Shown piece by piece: positions 1 to 9,404 of a stretch of 64,000 nucleotides of DNA (its first letter is position 1; every line of letters begins with the position of its first letter). The position numbers and the translations under genes are program-made. The stretch is from Desulfurococcaceae archaeon (GTDB lineage Archaea; Thermoproteota; Thermoprotei_A; Sulfolobales; Desulfurococcaceae), in contig JAPWUD010000003.1 in NCBI GenBank assembly GCA_028275705.1, positions 1 to 64,000 on the forward strand, written 5' to 3'. The notes below the pieces were generated by a model. That model worked only from the letters and a program-made list of their open reading frames with translations, searched no databases and was not told the DNA's origin.

Positions 1-1011
1 AGGCTCGGATTAGAGCCTTCTAAAGAAGTTGTCGAGAGGCTCTGGCAGAGTGTCCCAAGCTACTGGAGGTGGCAGTTAGTAGACCCCAAAGACCCCATGT
101 ACCTCTTTAAAGGCGTCGAGAAAACTCCAATGCCCTATAGAACCATCCTCAGGCTCCCGCTCGTAGACGCTCTACACGAGAAGAAGGGGGCGTATATAAA
201 GGATGGTAAGCTCGTTCTGAGGCTCAATAGGAGAGTAGAGCTTGAAATCCCCGAGAGGGCTTTAAAGTGGCTTGAGAAGAGGCTTGCCGAGAGACCTGAT
301 AAGAAGTATGTTAGGGTGTTTGAGAGGGATGATAAGCTGACTATGCAGGTAGTTCTCCACAAAATCAACAAAGTCGAGGTGCCCAGAGACCCGCTACTGG
401 TTGTTGTAGACGTGAACAGCTCCTACGGAGTAGTTGTACACTTCTGGGACGGGGAGCTGATTAAAACTATGAAGTTCAGACCACCAAATAGGGGAAATAT
501 GTGGAGTCATGTTAGAGAATGGATGTCTCACAGAGACTTGCTCTACAACCAGGGTTGCCTCTCTCAAAAACAAATCAATATATACAGCTCTCTAATTAGA
601 CTAACACTAAAAGGCTCTGCGAAGGGGTGGGTGCAACAAGCAGTTGCGAAGATCGTTAAGAGGGCTAGGAGAATGGCTAAAAGGCATGGGAAAGAACCCC
701 TAGTCTTGATTGATAAGCCAGGCTACAGCTCAATACACAGCACACCTCTCCAGAGGACACTATACAGCTTTACGAGGTATCTGGAGAACTTGCTCTCATG
801 GTATGGCGTCTACTGGGAGGAGAAGAGGCTCTATAGCACTATATGCCCAGTCTGCGGAGGCGAACTAGTAGCCGTAGAAAAGACTAAAAGAGCCAGAATC
901 ATGAAGTGCACAAACTGCGACTTCAAAGAAGATAGAGACAATATTCCATTATACTGGGCGATAAAACACCTCCCCCTCCCCGCCCTAAAGGGCGAGGCTT
1001 CCAAATGGTGA
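1..1011 (+). CDS. TnpB/IS605 OrfB-family RuvC-like protein, 5' truncated by window edge
   Basis: Frame is open from base 1 (RLGLEPSKEVV...). C-terminal zinc ribbon CPVCGG..CTNC followed by EDRDNIPLYWAIKHL; RuvC-I-like VVVDVNSSYG. A GC-rich hairpin overlaps the stop, as in IS605 right ends. Confidence 0.8.
   Translation, partial: RLGLEPSKEVVERLWQSVPSYWRWQLVDPKDPMYLFKGVEKTPMPYRTILRLPLVDALHEKKGAYIKDGKLVLRLNRRVELEIPERALKWLEKRLAERPDKKYVRVFERDDKLTMQVVLHKINKVEVPRDPLLVVVDVNSSYGVVVHFWDGELIKTMKFRPPNRGNMWSHVREWMSHRDLLYNQGCLSQKQINIYSSLIRLTLKGSAKGWVQQAVAKIVKRARRMAKRHGKEPLVLIDKPGYSSIHSTPLQRTLYSFTRYLENLLSWYGVYWEEKRLYSTICPVCGGELVAVEKTKRARIMKCTNCDFKEDRDNIPLYWAIKHLPLPALKGEASKW
969..1004. mobile_element. IS605-type right-end/omegaRNA-like hairpin (ctccccctccccgccctaaagggcgaggcttcca)
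   Basis: GCCCTaaAGGGC hairpin at the 3' end of the tnpB-like ORF; related sequences occur at 49254-49292 and 61795-61838. Confidence 0.6.
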
Positions 1012-1012
1012 A

Positions 1013-1570
1013 TTATAGCTTACTAAGTATTTTCAAAACATCACTAGTGGTCTTTAATTCAGCGCCTAGAATGTTCTTCATGTACTTCAAGGCGTACTCA
1101 TGATCCTCTCTACTAAAAGCGGAAACAGCGTCTTCTACAACTATGAGTTTAAATCTCTCGTAGAAGGCGTCAATAGCTGTGTGTAATACACATATATGCG
1201 TGTGTATACCGGTGAGGATCAATGTGTCTACGCCCAGGTCCCTGAGTATATACGTCAAGCCCGTTTCTCTAAACCCACTGTAAGAGCGCTTGTATAGTAT
1301 GATGTCTCGATTCTCCACAGGCTTCAACTCTTGTATGATCTCCGCCTCGGGATCACCCCTCATGGCGTGCGGGCCCCAAATCCCAAGTTCATGGTCGAAT
1401 GGTAAGTGGGAGTCTGCGAGATATATCACTGGGATCCCTCTTTCCCGGGCTTTACTAATTAACTCACTAATTCTTGGAACTATTTCAATGGCGCCTGGGC
1501 TCTTTAAACGACCATATACAAATTCTCTCAGCATATCTATTACTAGTATTGCCGGCTTCACAAAAGCCAC
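1013..1570 (-). CDS. Isochorismatase-family cysteine hydrolase (nicotinamidase-like)
   Basis: VIDMLREF, YKRSYSGF and GIHTHICV motifs (D/K/C triad pattern). Confidence 0.85.
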   Translation of the reverse strand: MAFVKPAILVIDMLREFVYGRLKSPGAIEIVPRISELISKARERGIPVIYLADSHLPFDHELGIWGPHAMRGDPEAEIIQELKPVENRDIILYKRSYSGFRETGLTYILRDLGVDTLILTGIHTHICVLHTAIDAFYERFKLIVVEDAVSAFSREDHEYALKYMKNILGAELKTTSDVLKILSKL

Positions 1571-1607
1571 CGTGTAGGTATATAGGGATTTAATTTTAAT
1601 TATTTTT

Positions 1608-1666
1608 TATCGATGATGAGCGACTTCGGTTCGGATAGCGTGAAGAGCCGTGTGAGGGCTGATTTC
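1608..1666 (+). ncRNA. Candidate box C/D sRNA
   Basis: C ATGATGA (1613-1619), 12 nt, D' CGGA (1632-1635), 4 nt, C' GTGAAGA (1640-1646), 12 nt, D CTGA (1659-1662). TATA-like tatatag about 26 nt upstream. Confidence 0.6.
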
Positions 1667-1762
1667 CCACTCTACGTGAACATACTCGTATATACTAATA
1701 TACATGCGCTTCTTAACATTAGATATTTATAAACTCTCCAGATATGTATTCATTCACGGTGG

Positions 1763-3052
1763 GTGTATATAATGTCTGAATACTCGACTCTATATGAAAC
1801 AGACCCTGTGTATCAAATGGCTGTGAAACAGCTCAAGGAGGCTGCATCGATCCTTGGTCTACCGGATGAATACGTGGAAGTGCTAAGACACCCTGAGAAA
1901 CTAGTTCAAGTCAGAGTAACTATTAGAAGAGATAATGGGAAAATAGCTACTTTCATTGGTTGGAGAAGTCAGCATAATAGCGCACTGGGGCCATATAAGG
2001 GAGGTATAAGGTATAGTCCAAACGCAACCGCGGGCGAGACTGTTGCATTATCAATGTGGATGACTTGGAAGAACTCACTTGCTGGAATACCATATGGTGG
2101 AGGCAAGGGATCTGTTAGAGTAGATCCTAAGGCACTATCACAGCGTGAGATAGAGGAGCTTAGTAGGAGGTACTTTGCAAGTATAGCGAGGGAGGTTGGA
2201 CCAGACATTGATATACCAGCACCAGACGTATACACTAATCCACAGACAATGGCGTGGTACTTCGATGAATACAGTAGGATTGTTGGTTATCCAGCTTGGG
2301 GTGTTGTAACAGCGAAGCCGCCGGAGCTTGGAGGACTCTATGTAAGAACTGTTTCAACAGGTTATGGAGTAGCGTTAGTCGCGAGAGAAGCGGCTAAGAG
2401 AGTTCTTGGTGGATTAGAGGGTAGAACAGTCGCTGTACATGGATTTGGAAATGTTGGATTGTATGCAGCTAAGTACTTAGCGGAGTGGGGTGCGAGAGTA
2501 GTTGCTGTTAGTGATAGTAAGGGATATATTTACGATCCCAAGGGATTAAACATCGAGGAGGTCTCAAAGGTTAAAGAGAAAACAGGTAGCGTTATAAACT
2601 ACAAAGTTGGAGATGTTAAGGCTTCTGCAAACCACATGGAGTTACTTGAACTACCAGTAGATATACTCGTACCAGCGGCAATCGAAAACGTTATTACAGC
2701 TGAGAACGCACCAAGAGTTAAAGCCAAGATTATATCGGAGGGAGCTAATGGACCGACAACCCCTGAGGCAGATAAACTACTACATGAGAAACAAGTCGTA
2801 GTCATACCAGACATTCTAGCTAATGCAGGTGGAGTAGTAATGAGTTGGATTGAGTGGTCTCACAATAGAATGGGTTGCTTCTTAACCGACGAAGAGGCTA
2901 TTACTAGACTAGACAAAATGATGTCTCAAAACTTCAATAGAGTATTCGACGAGTGGCAGAAGAAATACAGCAACTACCCAATGAGGATAGCGGCATACGC
3001 TATCGCAGTAGATAGAGTAGTAAAGGCAATGAAGCTCCGTGGATGGATCTAG
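1763..3052 (+). CDS. gdhA: Glutamate dehydrogenase
   Basis: GPYKGGIRY, GGGKGSVR, GFGNVG and EGANGPTTPEAD motifs; full length. Confidence 0.95.
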   Translation: MYIMSEYSTLYETDPVYQMAVKQLKEAASILGLPDEYVEVLRHPEKLVQVRVTIRRDNGKIATFIGWRSQHNSALGPYKGGIRYSPNATAGETVALSMWMTWKNSLAGIPYGGGKGSVRVDPKALSQREIEELSRRYFASIAREVGPDIDIPAPDVYTNPQTMAWYFDEYSRIVGYPAWGVVTAKPPELGGLYVRTVSTGYGVALVAREAAKRVLGGLEGRTVAVHGFGNVGLYAAKYLAEWGARVVAVSDSKGYIYDPKGLNIEEVSKVKEKTGSVINYKVGDVKASANHMELLELPVDILVPAAIENVITAENAPRVKAKIISEGANGPTTPEADKLLHEKQVVVIPDILANAGGVVMSWIEWSHNRMGCFLTDEEAITRLDKMMSQNFNRVFDEWQKKYSNYPMRIAAYAIAVDRVVKAMKLRGWI

Positions 3053-3297
3053 CCCCTCTTATACACAACCACTCCTTTTTTATCCCTAATCTCTACAACT
3101 CTATGGAACGGTATTTGCTCCCCACTAGCAGTGTATATATAGCCCCCGCGTACATCTACTACAACCTCGCCTGGGATGGGCTTCAAAGTCTCCTCGCCAT
3201 CCACTCTAAACTTCACGTAGATAAAGTACTCTCTACTCCTCCCAGTGAAGAAGATCCTCTTAAGCCACTCTTCAACCTTCCCTCTCTTCCTACCCAT
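3049..3297 (-). CDS. DUF504/UPF0248-like small protein
   Basis: 82 aa with IPFHRVVEIRDKKGVVVYKRG C-terminus typical of UPF0248. Confidence 0.6.
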   Translation of the reverse strand: MGRKRGKVEEWLKRIFFTGRSREYFIYVKFRVDGEETLKPIPGEVVVDVRGGYIYTASGEQIPFHRVVEIRDKKGVVVYKRG

Positions 3298-3406
3298 TAA
3301 GGTCTCCTAGTAATTATGATTGGTGAACTACATTATAATGCATTTATAGGGCATTGGAATATATTGACTCCATGTACTCTGTGGAGGAGAAACCTGTGGT
3401 GGTTGA

Positions 3407-3652
3407 ATGAACCATAGGAAATTAGTCGGCATTGCTACGGTGACTATTTCGATTACGCTACTTATTACATATACTTACTTAATATTCCTAGCGAAACCAG
3501 ATGTTCAGGTTATGGTTGTTAAGCTAACTGTATATGCTATAGTAGTTCTTCTCACAGTATTATTTACACTACTAGGATTTGGACTACTAAAATCCCCCCT
3601 TATTCCTCCAGGTGGGCAATGGGATGAAGACCCCGAGTGTAGTGAAAATTGA
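3407..3652 (+). CDS. Small membrane protein, two predicted TM segments
   Basis: 81 aa with two long hydrophobic stretches. Confidence 0.5.
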   Translation: MNHRKLVGIATVTISITLLITYTYLIFLAKPDVQVMVVKLTVYAIVVLLTVLFTLLGFGLLKSPLIPPGGQWDEDPECSEN

Positions 3653-3657
3653 TTTAA

Positions 3658-4764
3658 TTATCTCTCCCTGTATGCTAGTTTATAAGTTAACCACTTAAGG
3701 AACTCTCTTGACTCACCAGAGATCTCCTCTGATCTATTTAACGCGTCAAGGGCTTTACCCACATTACTCTCTATTACCTTCTCACAGTAGCTTAGTGAAC
3801 CACTAGACTTAACTATTTCTCTAACTCTCTCCACGTGCTCATCCATTATCTCCCCCTCACTCAGCTCATCATATACGAGTTCTAGTAGTCTCTTATCTTC
3901 TCCACCAACTAGTTCGAAAGCCTTCAATACCAATAAAGTCTTCTTCTTACTCTTTACATCACTACCGGCTGGTTTACCAGTTACACTAGGGTCTCCATAT
4001 AGTCCAATTATATCGTCTCTTATTTGAAATGCTATACCAGCGGGGATTGCGTAGTCTGAGAGTTCTCTAAGTAATTTATCACTGTATCTTCGAGAGGCTA
4101 TTGCCCCGAGGTGGAGTGGTAGTTCAATAGTATAGGACGATGTCTTCAACTTGTAAACTAGTAGTATGTGTTCTTCGCGAATCTCGCGTAGTGGTAGCTT
4201 CGAGAAGTACACGTCTAGGTATTGCCCATAAGCTACTTTTCTAAGACCCTTTGAATACGTAGACACTAGCTTAGAGACAACGCTGGAGTCTAAGTGTTTT
4301 GAAGAAAGTAGTCCAATTGCAGATGCTTCCAACATATCTCCAGCTGTTATAGCCTGGGATACACCATAGTGCTCGCAATCACCCCAGTTCATACCTATAC
4401 ACTTGTTTCTAAAGACTACGTGAGTAGTTGGGCCACCTCTTCTAACTTCATCTCTATCCATTATGTCATCGTGTATTAGGAGGTAACTTTGCAGCAACTC
4501 GATTGCAGCCATAACGTCTACAATGGACTCTAAGTCTCCAACACCCCACTCTCTACTCCAATAACCAACTAGTGCGAGTACAGCACGTAGTCTCTTACCA
4601 CCCCTCAACGTGAAGTCGCGTGAAGCCTCAACTAGATCCACCGCGAGAGGGGCCTCTAAATCCACTTCTCTCCTTAATTCATTAAAGAACTCTAGGAGCC
4701 TCTTGTTAACTACTTTAACGACAAACTCGACTAGTTTCTCCCCACTAGTTGGATAGACCTCCAC
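3658..4764 (-). CDS. Polyprenyl synthetase (GGPP synthase-like)
   Basis: DDIMDRDEVRRGGPTTH and QIRDDIIGLYGD Asp-rich motifs. Confidence 0.92.
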   Translation of the reverse strand: MEVYPTSGEKLVEFVVKVVNKRLLEFFNELRREVDLEAPLAVDLVEASRDFTLRGGKRLRAVLALVGYWSREWGVGDLESIVDVMAAIELLQSYLLIHDDIMDRDEVRRGGPTTHVVFRNKCIGMNWGDCEHYGVSQAITAGDMLEASAIGLLSSKHLDSSVVSKLVSTYSKGLRKVAYGQYLDVYFSKLPLREIREEHILLVYKLKTSSYTIELPLHLGAIASRRYSDKLLRELSDYAIPAGIAFQIRDDIIGLYGDPSVTGKPAGSDVKSKKKTLLVLKAFELVGGEDKRLLELVYDELSEGEIMDEHVERVREIVKSSGSLSYCEKVIESNVGKALDALNRSEEISGESREFLKWLTYKLAYRER

Positions 4765-4814
4765 AATAACACCCCGGGGTTTATTTATAAAACACTAGTA
4801 AATATAGTGGTCTC

Positions 4815-5558
4815 CTAACTAGTCTTCTTGGTTAACTCCATTAATTCCCCTATCACGCGGAGTTGCCGCTTATCAGGTGTTAAAAGCTCCCAGTATATCC
4901 CCCTCGGCCTGTACTTAAACCTCTCATCTAGTTTTACAAGTCTAGAGGGTGTTGCATAGTAGTCTACTGTGTAGTCGTGTACTTCGAGTGGTATATCATC
5001 GTGGACTACCTGGAGGTCATGGATTGTAGTGACTATAGGGGTGGATTCGTCAATAACGCCGAGCTCTCGGAGAATACCATACTCTAGCTCAGAGTAGCCC
5101 CCTCCCTTACCTAGTCTAACGCCTTTTCCATTTACTGCTACGCAGCCGGTTATGATCAAGTCTATTCTAGGCATCTCCCTCAGTGAAATCAGCCTTCCAT
5201 ACTTGAAAGCCCCAGCAATTGTGGCTGCCTGTGGTAACTTATATTGAGGTATAAACCTGGGGTCAAGGATTATGAAGCCATTTAAGAGGCGGGGTGTAGC
5301 CATGACTACTACTTTACCCTCTCTCAGTGCTTGTAGTCTGAGGTGGTATTGTGGAGAGTCTGGGTTTGATTTAACAACAAATGCTTTACTCCACTCACTC
5401 AGTTTAATTAACATTCGTGCTGCCGTGTCAGCGCCCTTAAAGTTAGGTATTCTACCGTGTACTGGTCTTGGGAAGAGGGCTACGTTGCGTTCTTCGAGGA
5501 GGTCCCATATCTTCCTCCTCAATTGATCTTTTACTTTTTTAACCTCTACACCGCTCAT
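4815..5558 (-). CDS. 5-formyltetrahydrofolate cyclo-ligase family protein
   Basis: LGKGGGYSELEYGIL motif; start placed at internal Met (MSGVEVKK). Confidence 0.75.
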   Translation of the reverse strand: MSGVEVKKVKDQLRRKIWDLLEERNVALFPRPVHGRIPNFKGADTAARMLIKLSEWSKAFVVKSNPDSPQYHLRLQALREGKVVVMATPRLLNGFIILDPRFIPQYKLPQAATIAGAFKYGRLISLREMPRIDLIITGCVAVNGKGVRLGKGGGYSELEYGILRELGVIDESTPIVTTIHDLQVVHDDIPLEVHDYTVDYYATPSRLVKLDERFKYRPRGIYWELLTPDKRQLRVIGELMELTKKTS

Positions 5559-5615
5559 TCCAGTACCAACCACTTCACCTATATTTTTATACACACGTTT
5601 TCGATAATTAACAAA

Positions 5616-6284
5616 GTGGTGTTTAACTTGTACCCGGTTCTACAGGTGGCGCTCGACCTCGAGGAGTTAGTTAAAGCTGTCGATATAGCTTCAAAGATAG
5701 CGACAGTAACGAAGTGTGAACACGTGTGGATCGAGGCTGGTACACCCTTAATTAAGTCGTGGGGTAGAATAGCAATAAAGGCTTTGAAAGAACTAACAAA
5801 CTGCTACCTCGTAGCAGACACTAAGACTATGGATGTACCATCTCTAGAGGCTAAAATAGTCTACTCAGCTGGTGCAGACGCGTTCACAGTTCTCGGTTTA
5901 GCTGATGAGGAAACCCTTAGAGAAGCTAGAGAAGTAAAGATGGATTTCAATAAAGCCTTGATAATAGACTTGATAGGGGTGAAAGACCCATATAGAAGAG
6001 CAGTAGAGGTTTCTAGGTATGAGCCAGACTTACTGCTCCTCCACGTGGGTATTAGTGTTCAAAGATTGAGAGGAGTTACTGGAGAGGAATTATTGAGTGA
6101 AGCAGCTAAAGTTAAAGAAGAACTTGGATTGAGAGTGGGGGTTGCTGGGGGCTTGAAGCCAGGCTCTATAAAGCCACTTATAGATAGAGGAGTGGACGTA
6201 GTGGTTGTCGGCTCAGCTATTACAAAGTCCAGTAAACCAAGTGAAGTAGTCTTGGAAATAATGAGGGAAATGGGTTATAAATAA
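5616..6284 (+). CDS. hps: 3-hexulose-6-phosphate synthase (OMP decarboxylase-like fold)
   Basis: LQVALDLEELVKA, ADTKTMD, VGVAGGLKPGSI, VVVGSAIT; likely GTG start inside the track ORF. Confidence 0.85.
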   Translation: MVFNLYPVLQVALDLEELVKAVDIASKIATVTKCEHVWIEAGTPLIKSWGRIAIKALKELTNCYLVADTKTMDVPSLEAKIVYSAGADAFTVLGLADEETLREAREVKMDFNKALIIDLIGVKDPYRRAVEVSRYEPDLLLLHVGISVQRLRGVTGEELLSEAAKVKEELGLRVGVAGGLKPGSIKPLIDRGVDVVVVGSAITKSSKPSEVVLEIMREMGYK

Positions 6285-6288
6285 TCCA

Positions 6289-7404
6289 CTAGAAAGAGGG
6301 CTTCTCTACGTATTTTTCAACATTGTTTCTAAAGTCATAGTACCTCTTCTGGTGCTCCACTAGGAGAGCTCTCAGTTTCTCGGCAGCCCTCCTCTTGCAC
6401 TGACCACAGAGAACCCTCCCTGATACACAGTCATTATACACCTCTCTAAGCTCATTTTCATCGCTCGCTAAGTGGTATGTATATAACTCGAATACGATGC
6501 ACTTCCATGGCTCACCGCCAAGCCTCCTCTGCTCCTCTGCAGTTGCCCTCCCACCAGTTAAAGCATTCATTAATTTCTTCTCAGCGAAGTCTGGTGGATC
6601 TGTTAAGTGTATTGCATACTCTGGCCTACTCTTACTCATTTTACCTCCATCGAGGCCTCTGAGTAGTTTATGGTATATGGAGGCCGGCCTCTTCAATGCT
6701 AACTCATTTTCAAATCTATCAGCTAGGTCTCTTGTAAGTCTTAAGTGCGGGTCTTGATCCACGCCAACAGGTACCAGTATATACTTAAAGCCTCCATACT
6801 CATCTAGCTGTAGGTGTAGTATGTCTGCTGCTTGTGTCAATGCAGCCATTATTTTAGCTGGTGATAAATCACCATATATAGCCTTCATCTCAGCCTCTGA
6901 TACCTTCCTTGAAAACAACTGTATGAGTCTATAGTAGGAGCTATCCATACTTGTCTGGTAGTAAAACCCTGCATTATCCGGGTTAATGCCCCAGGCTAAT
7001 GCATGTGCAATAAAATCCAACCCCTTCTTGACGACGCTATCTCTATCCTCTCGCCTAACAGCATACGCCTCTGCATCCGCAATAGCCATCTTAACAAAAA
7101 CCCCTTTCTCCTGGAAAAACCTCAATTCCTCATAAACCATTGCAGTTCCTAAATGGGGGTCGCCACTAGGCATAAGCCCCGTTAAAACAGCTACTCTCCC
7201 ACCAGACTGGTAGGCGTTAAGCCACTGGTTGAAGTCCCTGTGTCCAAAGATCACACGGCGAGTAAAGTACTTGTGGTTAATTGAGTAGCTATTTAATACC
7301 TCATCTATAGGTCTAATACCAAACTCTACGAGTAGCTTCTCATAGTTCTCTATAGCAATGTGTCCCCATGGATCAAGCACAATACTCATAAAGCCACCCT
7401 TCAC
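6289..7404 (-). CDS. trpS: Tryptophanyl-tRNA synthetase
   Basis: TGLMPSGDPHLGT, GGKMSKSRPEYAIHLTD, LTGGRATAEEQRRLGGEPWKCIVFELYTYHL. Confidence 0.9.
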   Translation of the reverse strand: MKGGFMSIVLDPWGHIAIENYEKLLVEFGIRPIDEVLNSYSINHKYFTRRVIFGHRDFNQWLNAYQSGGRVAVLTGLMPSGDPHLGTAMVYEELRFFQEKGVFVKMAIADAEAYAVRREDRDSVVKKGLDFIAHALAWGINPDNAGFYYQTSMDSSYYRLIQLFSRKVSEAEMKAIYGDLSPAKIMAALTQAADILHLQLDEYGGFKYILVPVGVDQDPHLRLTRDLADRFENELALKRPASIYHKLLRGLDGGKMSKSRPEYAIHLTDPPDFAEKKLMNALTGGRATAEEQRRLGGEPWKCIVFELYTYHLASDENELREVYNDCVSGRVLCGQCKRRAAEKLRALLVEHQKRYYDFRNNVEKYVEKPSF

Positions 7405-7521
7405 TAACCCATTTGTCTAAACTGTGATTTATTTCAAACTCCAAGTAGTCATCCCTCGGGTCTATATTTAAACCGCGTCAACTCAGAGTAGAATTAATAA
7501 TGTTTTTAATTAATAATTAAC

Positions 7522-9342
7522 CTACGTTGTTAAAGCTTTAGCGAGTCCTGGCGGTGTGTCTACGGGGAGTCCACGTGCTACTCCCGTGTGGTATGCTATT
7601 AATTGAAGTGCTAATGCGACGGAGACTGGGTAGAGGTATTTAGAGGATTGCGGTATTTCCATAGTAAGATACTTAGTCTTAAGCCTCGACTCTATCGATA
7701 TAATGTTCGCTCTCCTTGACTCTAGTTCACCCATTACTTTCAAGTAGAGTGGATGCGCTTGCTCTTCATAAGGCTCTATGAGGATAACGGGGAATCTTGG
7801 AGTTATTATAGATACTGGTCCATGACGAAGCTCACCGAGTTGATACCCCTCGGCGTGGAGTAGTGAGGCCTCCTTGATCTTTAAAGCCCCCTCAATCGCG
7901 ACGGGGTACGCTATACCACTACTAGTAATGTATACCCCTATAGCATCCTTTAGTTCACGCGCCACTTTAACCGCCTTCTCCTCAATTAATGGAATATACT
8001 CCTTCAACTTCTTACTGTGGCTCCGTACCTCGTCGACTAAAGCCTTGTGATCATCCATTTTACGCAGTCCCGAGAAAACACCAGTGTAGGATGCAAGTAA
8101 GAGTAGTGCTATGAGAGTTGAGGTAAAAGTCTTTGTAGCTGGAACAGCGAGCTCCGGCCCCGCGCCAATAGGTAGGTATACATTTGACTCGAGTGCAAGC
8201 CTTGAACCAACGTTGTTCGTAATACCAATAATCACGGCCCCTCTCTGCTTAGCCTGCTTAACGCTGGTGATTACATCACTTGTTTCACCACTTTGACTTA
8301 TGGCGACAACCACTGTCCCCGTCTCAACGTTTTCCAGGGCTGAAAATGGAAACTCTGCTGCTGAGACAGGTGTAACTCCTAAACCAGCGAGTTCAGCGAA
8401 GTAGTATACAGATGCTTGTGCAGCGTGGTAGCTTGTCCCAGTTCCAATAACGTAGACTCTACTAGCTCTACGCAGTATCATCGCGGATAGTCTCAGGTAT
8501 TTCTCCATAATGGAGATCGTTGTGGATTGAATAGCTTCAGGTACCTCGTAGATCTCCTTGATCATGTAGTGGGGGAAGCCACCTTTATCAACAAATTCTA
8601 CAACATACTTAACTCTCTTAGATTGCAGCCTCTCCTCTCCCACTCTTTCACCTGTTTTTACATCGTAGACTTCTAGTCCATCCCGTGATAGAATCGCTAT
8701 TGTCTCATCTTCAAGGATGTAGGCGTATTCAGCGAAACCATATAGTGATGGTAGATCACTTGACACGTAAACACAGGATTTATCACTACTATACCCCACT
8801 ACAAGGGGTTGTCCGTGTTGTACGAGGTAAAGCTTTGCTTCCGGCGCTGAGAGGAATACGAGTGCATAGTTTCCCTTTAACTCTGCAGTAGCCTTAATCA
8901 ACGCTGATGCAGGGCTATGCCCAGCTGAGAGGTAGTCTTCGATGAGGTGTACAGCAACCTCGGTATCCGTTCTCGACTTAAATAAGTGGCCTTTCCTCTC
9001 AAGTATGGCTTTGTATTCTTCATAGTTCTCGATAATACCATCCCCGACTACAGCTAGTTTTCCACTGCAGTCAAGTAGTGGATGTGTATTCTCATATACA
9101 GGCCAGCCTCTACTAGCATAGCGTGTGTGTCCAATGGCTATATTGGAGTCTATCTCCACGAAGTCTACTTGCTTAGAGATGTTTAGTAAGTGGCCGGGTG
9201 ACTTACGTACTTCTATTTTATCTCCTCGTAGGATCGCTACTCCAGCTCCATCATAGCCTCTATATATAAGTCGCCTAAGACCCTCAAAGATCGCCCCTCT
9301 TGGAATAATCTCTCTGCAGACAGCGCTGAATATTCCACCCAA
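7522..9342 (-). CDS. glmS: GlmS-type glucosamine-6-phosphate synthase with degenerate glutaminase domain
   Basis: GAT2-like N-domain (GHTRYASRG, RTDTEV) plus two SIS domains (GTGTSYHAA, SQSGETSDV, PPGLAKALTT). N-terminus is MGGIF, not MCGI. Confidence 0.92.
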   Translation of the reverse strand: MGGIFSAVCREIIPRGAIFEGLRRLIYRGYDGAGVAILRGDKIEVRKSPGHLLNISKQVDFVEIDSNIAIGHTRYASRGWPVYENTHPLLDCSGKLAVVGDGIIENYEEYKAILERKGHLFKSRTDTEVAVHLIEDYLSAGHSPASALIKATAELKGNYALVFLSAPEAKLYLVQHGQPLVVGYSSDKSCVYVSSDLPSLYGFAEYAYILEDETIAILSRDGLEVYDVKTGERVGEERLQSKRVKYVVEFVDKGGFPHYMIKEIYEVPEAIQSTTISIMEKYLRLSAMILRRASRVYVIGTGTSYHAAQASVYYFAELAGLGVTPVSAAEFPFSALENVETGTVVVAISQSGETSDVITSVKQAKQRGAVIIGITNNVGSRLALESNVYLPIGAGPELAVPATKTFTSTLIALLLLASYTGVFSGLRKMDDHKALVDEVRSHSKKLKEYIPLIEEKAVKVARELKDAIGVYITSSGIAYPVAIEGALKIKEASLLHAEGYQLGELRHGPVSIITPRFPVILIEPYEEQAHPLYLKVMGELESRRANIISIESRLKTKYLTMEIPQSSKYLYPVSVALALQLIAYHTGVARGLPVDTPPGLAKALTT

Positions 9343-9404
9343 TTAAAACCCCCTACTCTATATATTTGAAGGCAAGTATTTTATTACTAGGTTAATGCAG
9401 AGCG

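Noticed and set aside
135-371. Long antisense ORFs across the window (e.g. 135-371, 16952-17731, 11458-11877)
   Set aside because: They mirror confident genes on the other strand, with Ser/Leu-rich low-complexity translations; artefacts of codon bias.
4765-4815. Short palindromes (ccccgggg, actagt) near the GGPP synthase promoter
   Set aside because: Too short, and actagt-like words are common throughout the window.
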